Below are positions 46,371 to 55,300 of a DNA stretch of 64,000 bases, piece after piece. Position 1 is the stretch's first letter. Every line of letters starts with the position of its first letter. The DNA lies in NCBI GenBank assembly GCA_037176725.1, contig JAZBRS010000076.1:118749001-118813000 (forward strand), given 5' to 3'. Both the position numbers and the translations under genes were made by a program. Source of the DNA: Posidonia oceanica. Lineage: Eukaryota > Streptophyta > Magnoliopsida > Alismatales > Posidoniaceae. A model generated the notes under the pieces. The model searched no databases, was not told where the DNA came from, and saw only the letters and a list, made by a program, of their open reading frames with translations.

Positions 46371-46630
46371 AGCTTGACGACGCGGGTCCGCAGATGTTCT
46401 GGACTCCGGATTGGGTGCTGAGGACTTTACTGCGTTGTGATGCCTGCAAGTCTGGTTAGAGGGCCCAAGATGGTGATGATAATGATATGCAATACAGCAA
46501 AGAAACTTGATGTGCAAGCAGATAGCAGAAACAGTTTTCATTGATAAAGCTTGATGAGTACAATGCCTATGGCAGGCCAGAAATGTACAGCATAATCCGA
46601 AAGAAGACCATATGATGGTTGCACAAGGGC

Positions 46631-47833
46631 CTAGTCAGTTCGGGCCTTCTTCGACTGCCTGGAGTCGGGGAACAAGGGACCACCTGGCGGGACTTCAGTG
46701 ATAGGCCAGAGCTGTCGGACTTCAGCTTCATACTCAAGGGTGCATCCTACGCCTCTCACAACTGCAATGTCTGTAGATTGGACCCCATGCTGCATCAGAC
46801 TAGCAAGCTTCTTGGTCGGGGCAGTTGTGCTGAGAGGGTACGTCTGTAGAAGCTTGGGCGCTGTACTGTCGATGAAGGCGCCCTGCTGGAAGCCGAACTG
46901 GCGCATGACCCTGATTGGGTGGTACTCTACGCCTGCTGTGAATCCTGGAAGAATGATCAGCCGCGTGTCACGCGCGCTGAAGAAGACTGTGAAGGGCTCT
47001 GCTGCAGAGGGAATGATACGCCAGGTCACAGCATCGTCAGTCAGTGCTGACAGCCTCTCGTACTCTTCTTTGACGCTCTTGTCTGCTCTGGTACGGACGC
47101 TGCTGCAGTATGCTTCGAAGGCATGTACTTGAGGGCGCAGGAAGTCCATTTCTAAGTGCGCGATCAGCCAGACTTGTATAAGTGCTCCGCAACCGTGGAA
47201 GTGGCGGCAGCGATGAGAAATGCGGTCCAGCCCGCGATAAGTCTCTGCCAAGACAACTGGTGCCAGGTCTATGTGCTGGGTCACCACAGCTAGCGCAATC
47301 TCTGCGACCTCGATGGCCACTGTCAGTCGGCCATGAGTAAAGATCAGCTCGCCCAGAAAGCGGATGACAAATCCTCGGAGCCACAGCTCATCTCCGAGGT
47401 CAGCACGCTTGTTCATGATATCATTGAAGTGTGCAAGGCGAAGCATGGGCTCTGGTCCACTGGTGCAGATTAGTTTCTGTTGGTAGGTTCGAGTGGATAG
47501 CCCAGTCAGCTGGCTTAGGACTTCGAGATATCCGTCGCGTCTCATGAAAATAGGAGGCCCCATGATTTTTGAAAAGCCGCAGATCCGACGCACCTCTTCC
47601 AGTGTAGGTGTCAGCTCAGTCTTGCCAAAGCGGAAGACATGGTACGCCGGTTTCCAGAATCTTGCGGCGGCACACAGAAGGTGGCGGCTGACTTCCACAT
47701 CAGCAGCCTTCAGCAGTTTAGTTGGTATGCCCCACAGGCGCAGCTTTTCACAGTCTACTTGAGTGAGCCTGCCGACCCATTCTCGCAGGGTTTCCGAGCA
47801 ATGTGCAGGAGTTAGCAGAGTAGGGAAGCCCAT
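46631..47833 (-). CDS. Extra ORF of element F: plant-mobile-domain/DUF7745-like protein
   Basis: 400 codons from an ATG at 47833, uninterrupted. Recognised by pattern: an N-terminal region with repeated Trp/Leu (LREWVGRLTQVDCEKLRLWG), FGKTELTPTLEEVRRICGF at residues 69-87, a helical segment LAPVVLAETYRGLDR near 190, and a basic C-terminus QSKKARTD that could act as a nuclear signal. Such domains occur in plant MAIN/MAIL1 proteins and as passengers of several transposon types; their biochemical role is not settled. It lies downstream of integrase on the same strand, about 1.5 kb away and outside the polyprotein. A TATA box on the same strand (48407-48414) suggests separate transcription. The absence of stops, in contrast to the polyprotein, is notable. 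It could also use an upstream exon, as the E1 copy appears to. Confidence 0.75.
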   Translation of the reverse strand: MGFPTLLTPAHCSETLREWVGRLTQVDCEKLRLWGIPTKLLKAADVEVSRHLLCAAARFWKPAYHVFRFGKTELTPTLEEVRRICGFSKIMGPPIFMRRDGYLEVLSQLTGLSTRTYQQKLICTSGPEPMLRLAHFNDIMNKRADLGDELWLRGFVIRFLGELIFTHGRLTVAIEVAEIALAVVTQHIDLAPVVLAETYRGLDRISHRCRHFHGCGALIQVWLIAHLEMDFLRPQVHAFEAYCSSVRTRADKSVKEEYERLSALTDDAVTWRIIPSAAEPFTVFFSARDTRLIILPGFTAGVEYHPIRVMRQFGFQQGAFIDSTAPKLLQTYPLSTTAPTKKLASLMQHGVQSTDIAVVRGVGCTLEYEAEVRQLWPITEVPPGGPLFPDSRQSKKARTD

Positions 47834-49354
47834 TGCGCTGATTGCAGAAGACAGACTGATGGATGCAAAGCTTGAAGGTACCTGCTATCAATAAACAGTC
47901 AGATCTCGCAGGTATGTAATCATTGGCAACAAGAAGAAACTGAAATTGAAAACGTAGTTCCATATGCATTTAGCGGTTGACAACGGAACATAGTAGTTAA
48001 GCACTGATAAGCAGGGGGATTTTGTTGCAGTCTTGCGGACATGGGGGCGAGGGCTGGCAGGAGATCTGGACCAGCGCAGCTTGAGTGTCGTCGACGCGCC
48101 CTGCTGGGGAGAAGTACTGCCTCAGGGCCTGAGCGTATTGCAGAGCGGGAGAGATTGATGGAAGAGGAAAGGAAAGAAAGAAGATGCATGAATGCAAGAT
48201 GCTGGTGATATGCTTATGAGGATGAATATTATTGGATGAATAAGTATGTTTGAATGAATGGATATGCTTGGGTGGATGGTTGATAGGTGCCCTCAGCGTG
48301 TGGAGTGCTTTAGTGCCTGCTGCAGAGGAAGGGAGTGGTCCTTGACTCACTGGGCCCTACTCAGACTCTCGGCTTATTGGTGGCGCTCCGGAACGGGTTG
48401 TTGGCATTATATAGGTGATGATGTGGTGAGGACAAGCTACTGGCTGCACTCTCAGGACCTACACCTATTCTTTCAGCTCTTTCTTTTTTTTTTTTTTGAA
48501 AGGTTTCTCCCTCATAGGTACGCAGTCTTTCTCTGCCCCTAGCTAGGAGAGGATATGTGTTTGCTCTTGGGAGGATGTGGTAGACCCCTTTTTCAGGCTT
48601 GACATGCTGGGGATCTCTGGTAATGTATGGGGGATAACGGTGCCTGTGTTTTTTGGGCTAGCTTTGCCCTTTTTCTTCTTTTTTTGTTTGTTTTGCTTGC
48701 TTTTCTCCCTTTTTTTTTGTTTTTGTTTTTGTTCTATCTCTTTTTTGATCTTTTCTTTTTCTCTTTTTTTTTTCAGGCTTTTGCTATCCCCATTCTGGTG
48801 GCAAAAGAAGGGTGCTTGAATTGTAATGGATTTAGGTTTTGGGTCTGCTGTGTGATGGGTAGAAGGAGCAGGGTTAGACTGCACACCCCTATCTCTAGGG
48901 CCGGCTTCTGTCTTCGTCTTCTGTTCCTTTGAGGTGCCCAAATCTAGATGTCTATTCTCACTTTTTTTTTTTCAAGCTCACAACCTAACATTTTTTCTCC
49001 CTCAGAGGTGCATGTCCTTGTGAGATTGGGCAGTTCGCCTGTCCTTATTGGCGGTGGCTCCCTCACTAGCTAAGACATCTAAGTAGTGCCAGGTGAGGCA
49101 GGGTGACTCTTTCCAGAGCAAGCAAGCACTTCCGGTTGTCATCACCGGGCTAAAGATGCAATGCTTGAGAGAATGACGATGATGATTTGAATAGGGATGC
49201 AAGAGTTGAAAGGATGACGATGATGATTTGAAATAGAGAGTCGCAAGAGTTGAAAGAATGACGATTATGATTTGAAAGGAGATGAAGCAAGAAGGCAAGA
49301 ATGAAAATGCAAGTATAGGTGGGAGAAGGGCATCTGCAACGGGGCCGCTTTCGG
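47834..49354 (-). other. Spacer between integrase and the extra ORF of element F
   Basis: Contains the presumed leader of the extra ORF (47834-48400), long T-rich runs that read as A/G-rich on the element strand (48480-48500 and 48660-48775), and three copies of a 48-50-bp repeat (49150-49290, core GAATGACGATGATGATTTGAA). The short frames here show no domain, and I call no gene. Confidence 0.55.
48407..48414 (-). promoter_or_regulatory. TATA box upstream of the extra ORF of element F
   Basis: CTATATAA on the minus strand in the context CACCTATATAATGCC, about 575 nt before the ATG at 47833. The downstream stretch is pyrimidine- and CA-rich, like a plant 5' leader. Promoter role is inferred. 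Confidence 0.45.
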
Positions 49355-51895
49355 CTACTGATAGTACTTTTTGAGATAGCAGAGGTTGACGGGCTCAGAC
49401 TGCTCAATCTGGTCCATATCCTCAAGAGTTACAGCGCCTCCTGAAAAGATTTGTTTGACCACAAAGGGGCCGCGCCAATTGGGTCGGAATTTCCCTCGAC
49501 CGTCAGGCAAGTGAATGGCGCGCAAGACAAGGTCCCCTGGCTGGAAGCTTCTGGGCTGGACCTTCTTCAAGAATGCTCTGGCCATCCGCTTCTGATAGCA
49601 GTGAGCGTTGTGCATGGCTTGCAATCTGCGCTCATCAATCAAGTTCAGTTGGACGCAGCGGTCTTCGACCCATTCTGCTTCTTCCAACTCAGCTTCCCGC
49701 AGGATCCGCAGAGAGGGGATCTCCACTTCAACAGGTAACACCGCCTCCATGCCGTACACCAGAGAGTACGGGGTGGCTCCTGTAGAGGTCCGGATTGATG
49801 TCCTGTACGCCCAGAGCGCGTACGGGAGCTTGTCGTGCCAATCCTTGTGGATTTCTGCCATTTTCTTCAGAATCTTGACAATGTTCTTGTTTGCAGACTC
49901 CACTGCTCCGTTCATCTGTGGCCGATAAGGTGAGGATCGATGGTGCTTGATCTTGAGGCTTTGCAGGTATTCTTCGATCCTTTTGGCAATGAAGTTTGAG
50001 CCGTTATCAGAGATGACAGAGTACGGGACCCCATATCGGGCAACAATATTGTTTCTGATAAATTTTTCTGTTGCCGTGGCGGTGACTGTCTTGTAAGAGG
50101 CTGCTTCCACCCACTTGGTAAAGTAATCGATCGCTACCAGAATGTAACGATGACCATTTGAAGCAGCAGGGTGGATGGCGCCGATGACATCGATCCCCCA
50201 GGTGGAGAAAGGCCATGGCGAAGACATGTTGTGCAGCTGATGTGGAGGGGCCTTGATGAAGTTTCCATGAATTTGACAGTTATGGCATCTACGCACGAAC
50301 CGGCAGCAGTCGGCTTCCATGGTCTGCCAGAAATAACCTTGCAGCATGATCTTCTTGGCTAGGAGAACGCCGTTCATGTGCGGGCCACAGGTCCCCGCAT
50401 GCACTTGAAGCATCAGCGTGTCAGCCTCTGATTTGTTCAGGCAGCGCAGTAGCATCTGAATGTATGACCTTCTGTACAGCTGCCCGGCCCCTAACACATA
50501 CTTTGACGCCAGACGCGCCAAAGTTCTCTTGTCTGCTGCCGTGGTATCAGGAGGAAAGTTACTAGACTCCAGGAAAGATTTTATGTTTTGATACCAGGGC
50601 TGCCCCTCTGCGGGATCCGCTTCTTCTATGCTCATGCAGTATGCAGGCTGTTCAATGCGAGTGACTGATACATCCACAGTGCTGTTTTCTGATATAGTGA
50701 GCCAGGATGCCAGAGTTGCTAGTGCGTCTGCATACGCGTTCTTCGCTCTGTTCAGGTATGTGAAGCAGATGCTCTTGAATTCTTTCATCAGCCTCAGCAG
50801 GTGTTCGTGATACGGCACAAGCTTGGGATCTTTTGTCTTCCAATCGCCGTTCACTTGAGAAATCACCAGCATGGCATCGCCGTGCACATGCAGCTTCTGC
50901 GCCTCATGCTCGAGGGCGACTTTCAACCCCAGGATGCATGCTTCGTATTCTGCTTCGTTGTTTGTGCAGGTGAAAGTCAGCTTCCTCGCGAAAGGAGTCA
51001 TCTGTCCTTGGGGCGTGGTCAGCACTGCGCCTACGCCTCGACCCTTCTTGTTGACTGCACGATCAAAGTAGAGCTGCCATTCCTCTGCTTCTTCAGGATC
51101 TTTCTGCTCAGAGTCCTCCACTGCAAAGAGAATGTCTTCATCAGGGAACTGCGTCTGGAGGGGTTGGTATTCAGGCAGAGGGAGGTCAGCAAGATGGTCT
51201 GCCATTGCTTGACCCTTCATGGATTTCTGTGTGACGAAGGTGATGTCGTACTGAGACAATAACACCTGCCACTTAGCACATCTGCCCACCATGGCCGGCT
51301 TCTGGAAGAGGAATTTGATGGGATCGTGCCGGCATAAGAGCTGTACTGGGTATGCCATCATGTAGTGCCTCAGCTTCTGTGCAGCCCAGACAAGGGACAA
51401 GCAAGTCTTCTCTAGTGTTGTGTACCTGGCTTCACATTCATTGAATTTCTTGCTCAGGTAGTAGATGGCGCGCTCCTTCCTACCAGATTCGTCATGCTGG
51501 CCCAAGACGGCGCCCATGGAATGCTGCGTGGTAGAAAGGTAGAGAAGCAAAGGTCTCCCCGGCGTAGGCGGGACCAGGACAGGAGGCTTGATCAGCAGCT
51601 GCTTGATCTTGGCAAATGCAGCCTGGCACTCCTCGCTCCAGTGAATCTGCGCATTCTTCCTTAAGAGCTTGAATATGGGTTCGCAGATGGGCGTAAGCTG
51701 TGCAATGAAGCGACTGATATATTGTAAACGCCCAAGCAGACTTCTGACTTCCTTTTCAGTTCTAGGGGGTGGCATGTCCACGATGGCTTGTGCTTTCAAC
51801 GGGTCCACCTCAATCCCCCTTTGGCTAACAATGTAGCCGAGCAATTTGCCAGAAGACACCCCGAATACGCACTTCTTGGGATTCAGGCGCAGCTT
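49355..51895 (-). CDS. Element F polyprotein, C-terminal part: RNase H, second RNase H, integrase
   Basis: The open frame after the in-frame stop at 51896-51898. Numbering starts at the residue encoded at 51859. 1-100: end of reverse transcriptase and connection. 100-225: Ty3-type RNase H that has lost its first catalytic Asp (LLLYLSTTQHS). 258-390: second, archaeal/plant-type RNase H with D265, E302, D328, D378 intact. 487-528: integrase zinc finger (H487, H494, C525, C528). Integrase core D557, D618, E654 with the DD35E spacing. The C-terminal region ends SEPVNLCYLKKYYQ. Dual RNase H is characteristic of the Tat-like lineage. The protein would process cDNA and insert it into chromatin. It can only be made by readthrough of, or reinitiation after, the preceding stops. 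Confidence 0.9.
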   Translation of the reverse strand, partial: KLRLNPKKCVFGVSSGKLLGYIVSQRGIEVDPLKAQAIVDMPPPRTEKEVRSLLGRLQYISRFIAQLTPICEPIFKLLRKNAQIHWSEECQAAFAKIKQLLIKPPVLVPPTPGRPLLLYLSTTQHSMGAVLGQHDESGRKERAIYYLSKKFNECEARYTTLEKTCLSLVWAAQKLRHYMMAYPVQLLCRHDPIKFLFQKPAMVGRCAKWQVLLSQYDITFVTQKSMKGQAMADHLADLPLPEYQPLQTQFPDEDILFAVEDSEQKDPEEAEEWQLYFDRAVNKKGRGVGAVLTTPQGQMTPFARKLTFTCTNNEAEYEACILGLKVALEHEAQKLHVHGDAMLVISQVNGDWKTKDPKLVPYHEHLLRLMKEFKSICFTYLNRAKNAYADALATLASWLTISENSTVDVSVTRIEQPAYCMSIEEADPAEGQPWYQNIKSFLESSNFPPDTTAADKRTLARLASKYVLGAGQLYRRSYIQMLLRCLNKSEADTLMLQVHAGTCGPHMNGVLLAKKIMLQGYFWQTMEADCCRFVRRCHNCQIHGNFIKAPPHQLHNMSSPWPFSTWGIDVIGAIHPAASNGHRYILVAIDYFTKWVEAASYKTVTATATEKFIRNNIVARYGVPYSVISDNGSNFIAKRIEEYLQSLKIKHHRSSPYRPQMNGAVESANKNIVKILKKMAEIHKDWHDKLPYALWAYRTSIRTSTGATPYSLVYGMEAVLPVEVEIPSLRILREAELEEAEWVEDRCVQLNLIDERRLQAMHNAHCYQKRMARAFLKKVQPRSFQPGDLVLRAIHLPDGRGKFRPNWRGPFVVKQIFSGGAVTLEDMDQIEQSEPVNLCYLKKYYQ

Positions 51896-52369
51896 TTACT
51901 TCCGTAGACGGTCAAAGAGCTTTCTGAGACAGGCAAGATGATCCTCGGGCTCTTTGGTTTTGGCGATCATATCGTCTACATAGACCTCCACTTCTTGGTG
52001 CATGAGGTCGTGGAATAATGCAGTCATGGCCCTCTGATAGGTTGCACCAGCATTTTTTAGGCCGAACGGCATGACTTGGTAGCAGAAGACTCCCCAAGGG
52101 GTGATGAATGAGGTCTTTTCCATGTCCTCTTCTGCCATTTTGATCTGATTGTATCCAGAAAAGCCATCCATGAAGGAGAGCATTTTGTGGCCCGCTGTAT
52201 TGTCGACTAGGACGTCAATGTGGGGCAATGGAAAGTCGTCCTTGGGACTTGCCTTGTTCAGGTCCCTATAGTCGATGCAGATCCGGATTCGGCCATCTTT
52301 CTTGGGCACAGGTACAATGTTTGCCAGCCATTCAGGATAAAGAACGACCTTCAGAAAGTTGACTCCAAG
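51896..52369 (-). pseudogene. Element F polyprotein, reverse transcriptase segment between two stops
   Basis: 157 codons in the same frame as gag-protease before it and RNase H-integrase after it. Motifs in order: PEWLANIVPVPKKDGRIR, CIDYRDLNKASPKDDFPLP, FMDGFSGYNQI (first catalytic Asp), MPFGLKNAGATYQ, and the YVDD box (51982-51971). It is preceded by TAG (52370-52372) and followed by TAA (51896-51898). Related elements usually have Gln, or Tyr/Gln, at such positions, so single C-to-T changes could explain both stops; that part is from memory. The first stop falls at the protease-linker/RT boundary, where Ogre-type elements also keep a stop and splice around it. Confidence 0.85.
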
Positions 52370-55300
52370 CTACTTCATTATCTCTTCTTTGATCATGAGC
52401 AGCCACTGCGGTCGCCATCTTCTCAATTTCTGCTTTACTGGCTTGGCATCCGGATTTAAGGGCAGATTGTGCACCACTATTTCTATGTCAAGGCCGACCA
52501 TATCTTCATAACTCCAGGCGAAGACATCCGCATATTCTTTCAGGAATGCGATGAATTCTGCTCGAACCTGGGTGGACAGCTGGGCACTGATGCAAACTTC
52601 TCTGACTTCCTCAGCTGTGCCGATGTTGACAACCTCCGTTTCTTCTTCGACATGGAGGTTGGGGCCTTCTGGGTCATCGTCATAGGGCCAGAACTCGGGC
52701 AAAGGTTCGTCAGTCTCATCCATGCCCGTATCATCCTCCTCTCCATAGGCAATAAGTTCTGAGAGGATCTCTTTCTCAAAGGAAGGGCTTGTGATGTTGA
52801 AAGAGTGCATGTGTTCCGCCGCTTGGCCCTGGTGACGCTTCAGGATGGTCACGCTCACTCGGGTATTCTTGTAGCCTCGGTGCGCGACCTCCATCCCAGG
52901 AACTCCTTCTACCGTTTGCTCTGGTCTGACTGGCTCTGCTGAGTGCTCTGTTGATACTGCTGAGGGCTTAGCTGACTCTACTGCTGATACTGTTGACTGT
53001 TCTGCTGCTGAGGCTGCTGACTGCACTGCTGCTGAGGCATTCTGCTCTGTTACTGTTGCTGCATGTACTGCTGATGTTCCTCCCTCTGGGTCTTCTAGTG
53101 TGCTTGTGGGGGATACGCCAGACTGGCGGCTGATCTGGTTACTGCCGCTTGGTATGCTGTTCAGGTGAGGCATGGGTTGCACAAACCACCTAGACCCGCC
53201 TTCTGGTTGAAGAGTGATGAGCTCATCTGGTCTAGGGGAGTCCGGCGCTGCTGAGTCTTCTAGGACCATGATAGAGGCATGGTCCTCTTGCAGAGGAGGA
53301 TCCGTGACTACGGCTTTCCCTTTCCTTTCTGCAGCTTGGTGATCTGCCAGGTCATCTGCTATCGACTTGAGTTGTTCTTGATAAAGCAACTCTAAGTCGG
53401 ACATCCAGGAATCGACCTGGGCTTCTATCGCCACTCCTTCTTCCTCGTCTGAGGGGGAGTTGACGTAGTAGGCGCCGGGGGCCTGCGGCACTGGCCCGGC
53501 TGCAAGACAGATCGCCGCCCTTGGGGTCTGCATGATCTGGTTCACGGGCGCGCCCGATGGTGGCAACTCTGACGTAGATGGCCCAAATAGACAGGCTAGC
53601 GGAGCTAAGGATGAATAAGCTGCCAGGGTCACAGTTGGAGAATAAGCAGGGGTGCTCTTCAGAGGGCTCAAGGGCCCGGAGAGTGTAGTGCTCAGTTGGC
53701 CTTTTGTATCAGGCCGTAACTGAGAGAGCGCAGCTTCTGACGCCATGGGGTCTTGCCATGAGAGCTGCTGCTGGTTGTCAGGAGAATGCGAAGCGGACTG
53801 CGCCAGCTGCATTCCTGAAGATGATGCTGAGGGAGCGGGCTGAGCCGCGCTGCTGACTGAGCTGATAGATGGTCCCTCCAGAGATGGGGACAGTGACACT
53901 GATGTGGTTGTGACCGTCGGTAGCATGTTTGGTTCTGTCAGAAGGAGCGTCTCTAACTCCTGCACTGCTGCCTGAACTTGTGATGCAGATGTGGCTGCAA
54001 AAGAGTGGGAACTTGCTTGTTCTGCCACAGGGCTTGCTGAGCTGCCTGCTATATCTGCCAGAGGGAGAGCTGGAAAGACTGACTGTGGGGCCTCTGCTCT
54101 GACCACTGTTTCTGCTGAGCTGATTGGGACTGCCTCTGTTGTGCCAGACTGCTCCTCATCCGAGTAGTAGTCCTCAACACACACCCAATCCTCTGTCGGC
54201 GTCGTGGCTTGATCGTTGGTGGATCCCAGAATTCCTACACTGGTAAAGTTAGTGAGGTCTCTGGGAATGGCTGGTGCATGGGCTTTGAGCTGGAAGCAGT
54301 GATCTTCGTTGAGCTTTGGTTCGTAGCCGAGGCCTTCAGACTTCCTTCGCTCCACTGCTACGATCGGCTTCGCGATCCCTTGGCCGTGACGCCCGAGCGG
54401 CGTACCCTTTGTGTAACCCCACCTGTGACATACATTCTCGACCATTCGAAAGGGGTTACTGTGAACGGCCAAAGAGTTGACACGTTCAAGATCAGGAACG
54501 AAGTTAACTGGCTCGCACCGGTTAACACGATAGAGGGCTTCAGAAATCTCGGGGTCAAATGGGATAGATTGCGAAGACACGGGAGAGACTGCTTCGATCC
54601 GCTCCTTCTCAAAGTTCTCCGCCATGACGACAATGACATCATCACCATGACGGTACTTTATCATTCGATGGAGGGTCGAAGGAAGGACTTGATGCTTGTG
54701 AAGCCAAGGGCGCCCAAGCAGAAGATTGAAGTTAGGCTTCAAGTCGACGACATAGAATTCTATGTCGAAGACGACCGGACCGATAGCCAGGGGGATAGTC
54801 AGAATCCCTAGAGCGTCATGGTGAGTGTTGTCAAAAGCAGTCATTCCCTTCACGGCTGGCGTGATATCCTCGGCTTTGAATCCGAGCTTGGTTGCTGTAC
54901 GCAAGGGGCAGACGTTAAGGCCTGACCCGTTATCAACCAGTGTTAGGGGAATGCGGAAGTTTTTGAACTGCACCGTGACGAATAGGGGCTGGTTGTGATT
55001 AATCCCCGCTGGAGGCAGTTCATCGCTTGTAAAAGAGATGACCTGGGGCTCCGCGATTAACCCAACCATGCTCTCCAAGGCAGAAGGCTCAATGGACTGG
55101 GACACACGAGCAGCCTGGAACACGCGAAGAAAAGCCTCGCGGTGCTCGGCAGAAGTGTGGATCAAATCCCAGATGGAGATGTCGGCTTTGACCTTCTTAA
55201 GCTGAGAGGTTAAGTCTGCTTTAGGTTGGCTTCTCCTAGCAGCTGGAGGAGTGGTTCTAGCAGGTTCTAAGGGGACAGTGGAAGGGAGCTGGGTTACTAC

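Noticed and set aside
48543..48941. Minus-strand Lys-rich frame of 132 codons downstream of integrase
   Set aside because: Produced by long T-rich runs read as A-rich on the minus strand; low complexity without domain.
54209..54811. + strand frame of 200 codons
   Set aside because: Antisense shadow of the protease/G-patch region of element F.
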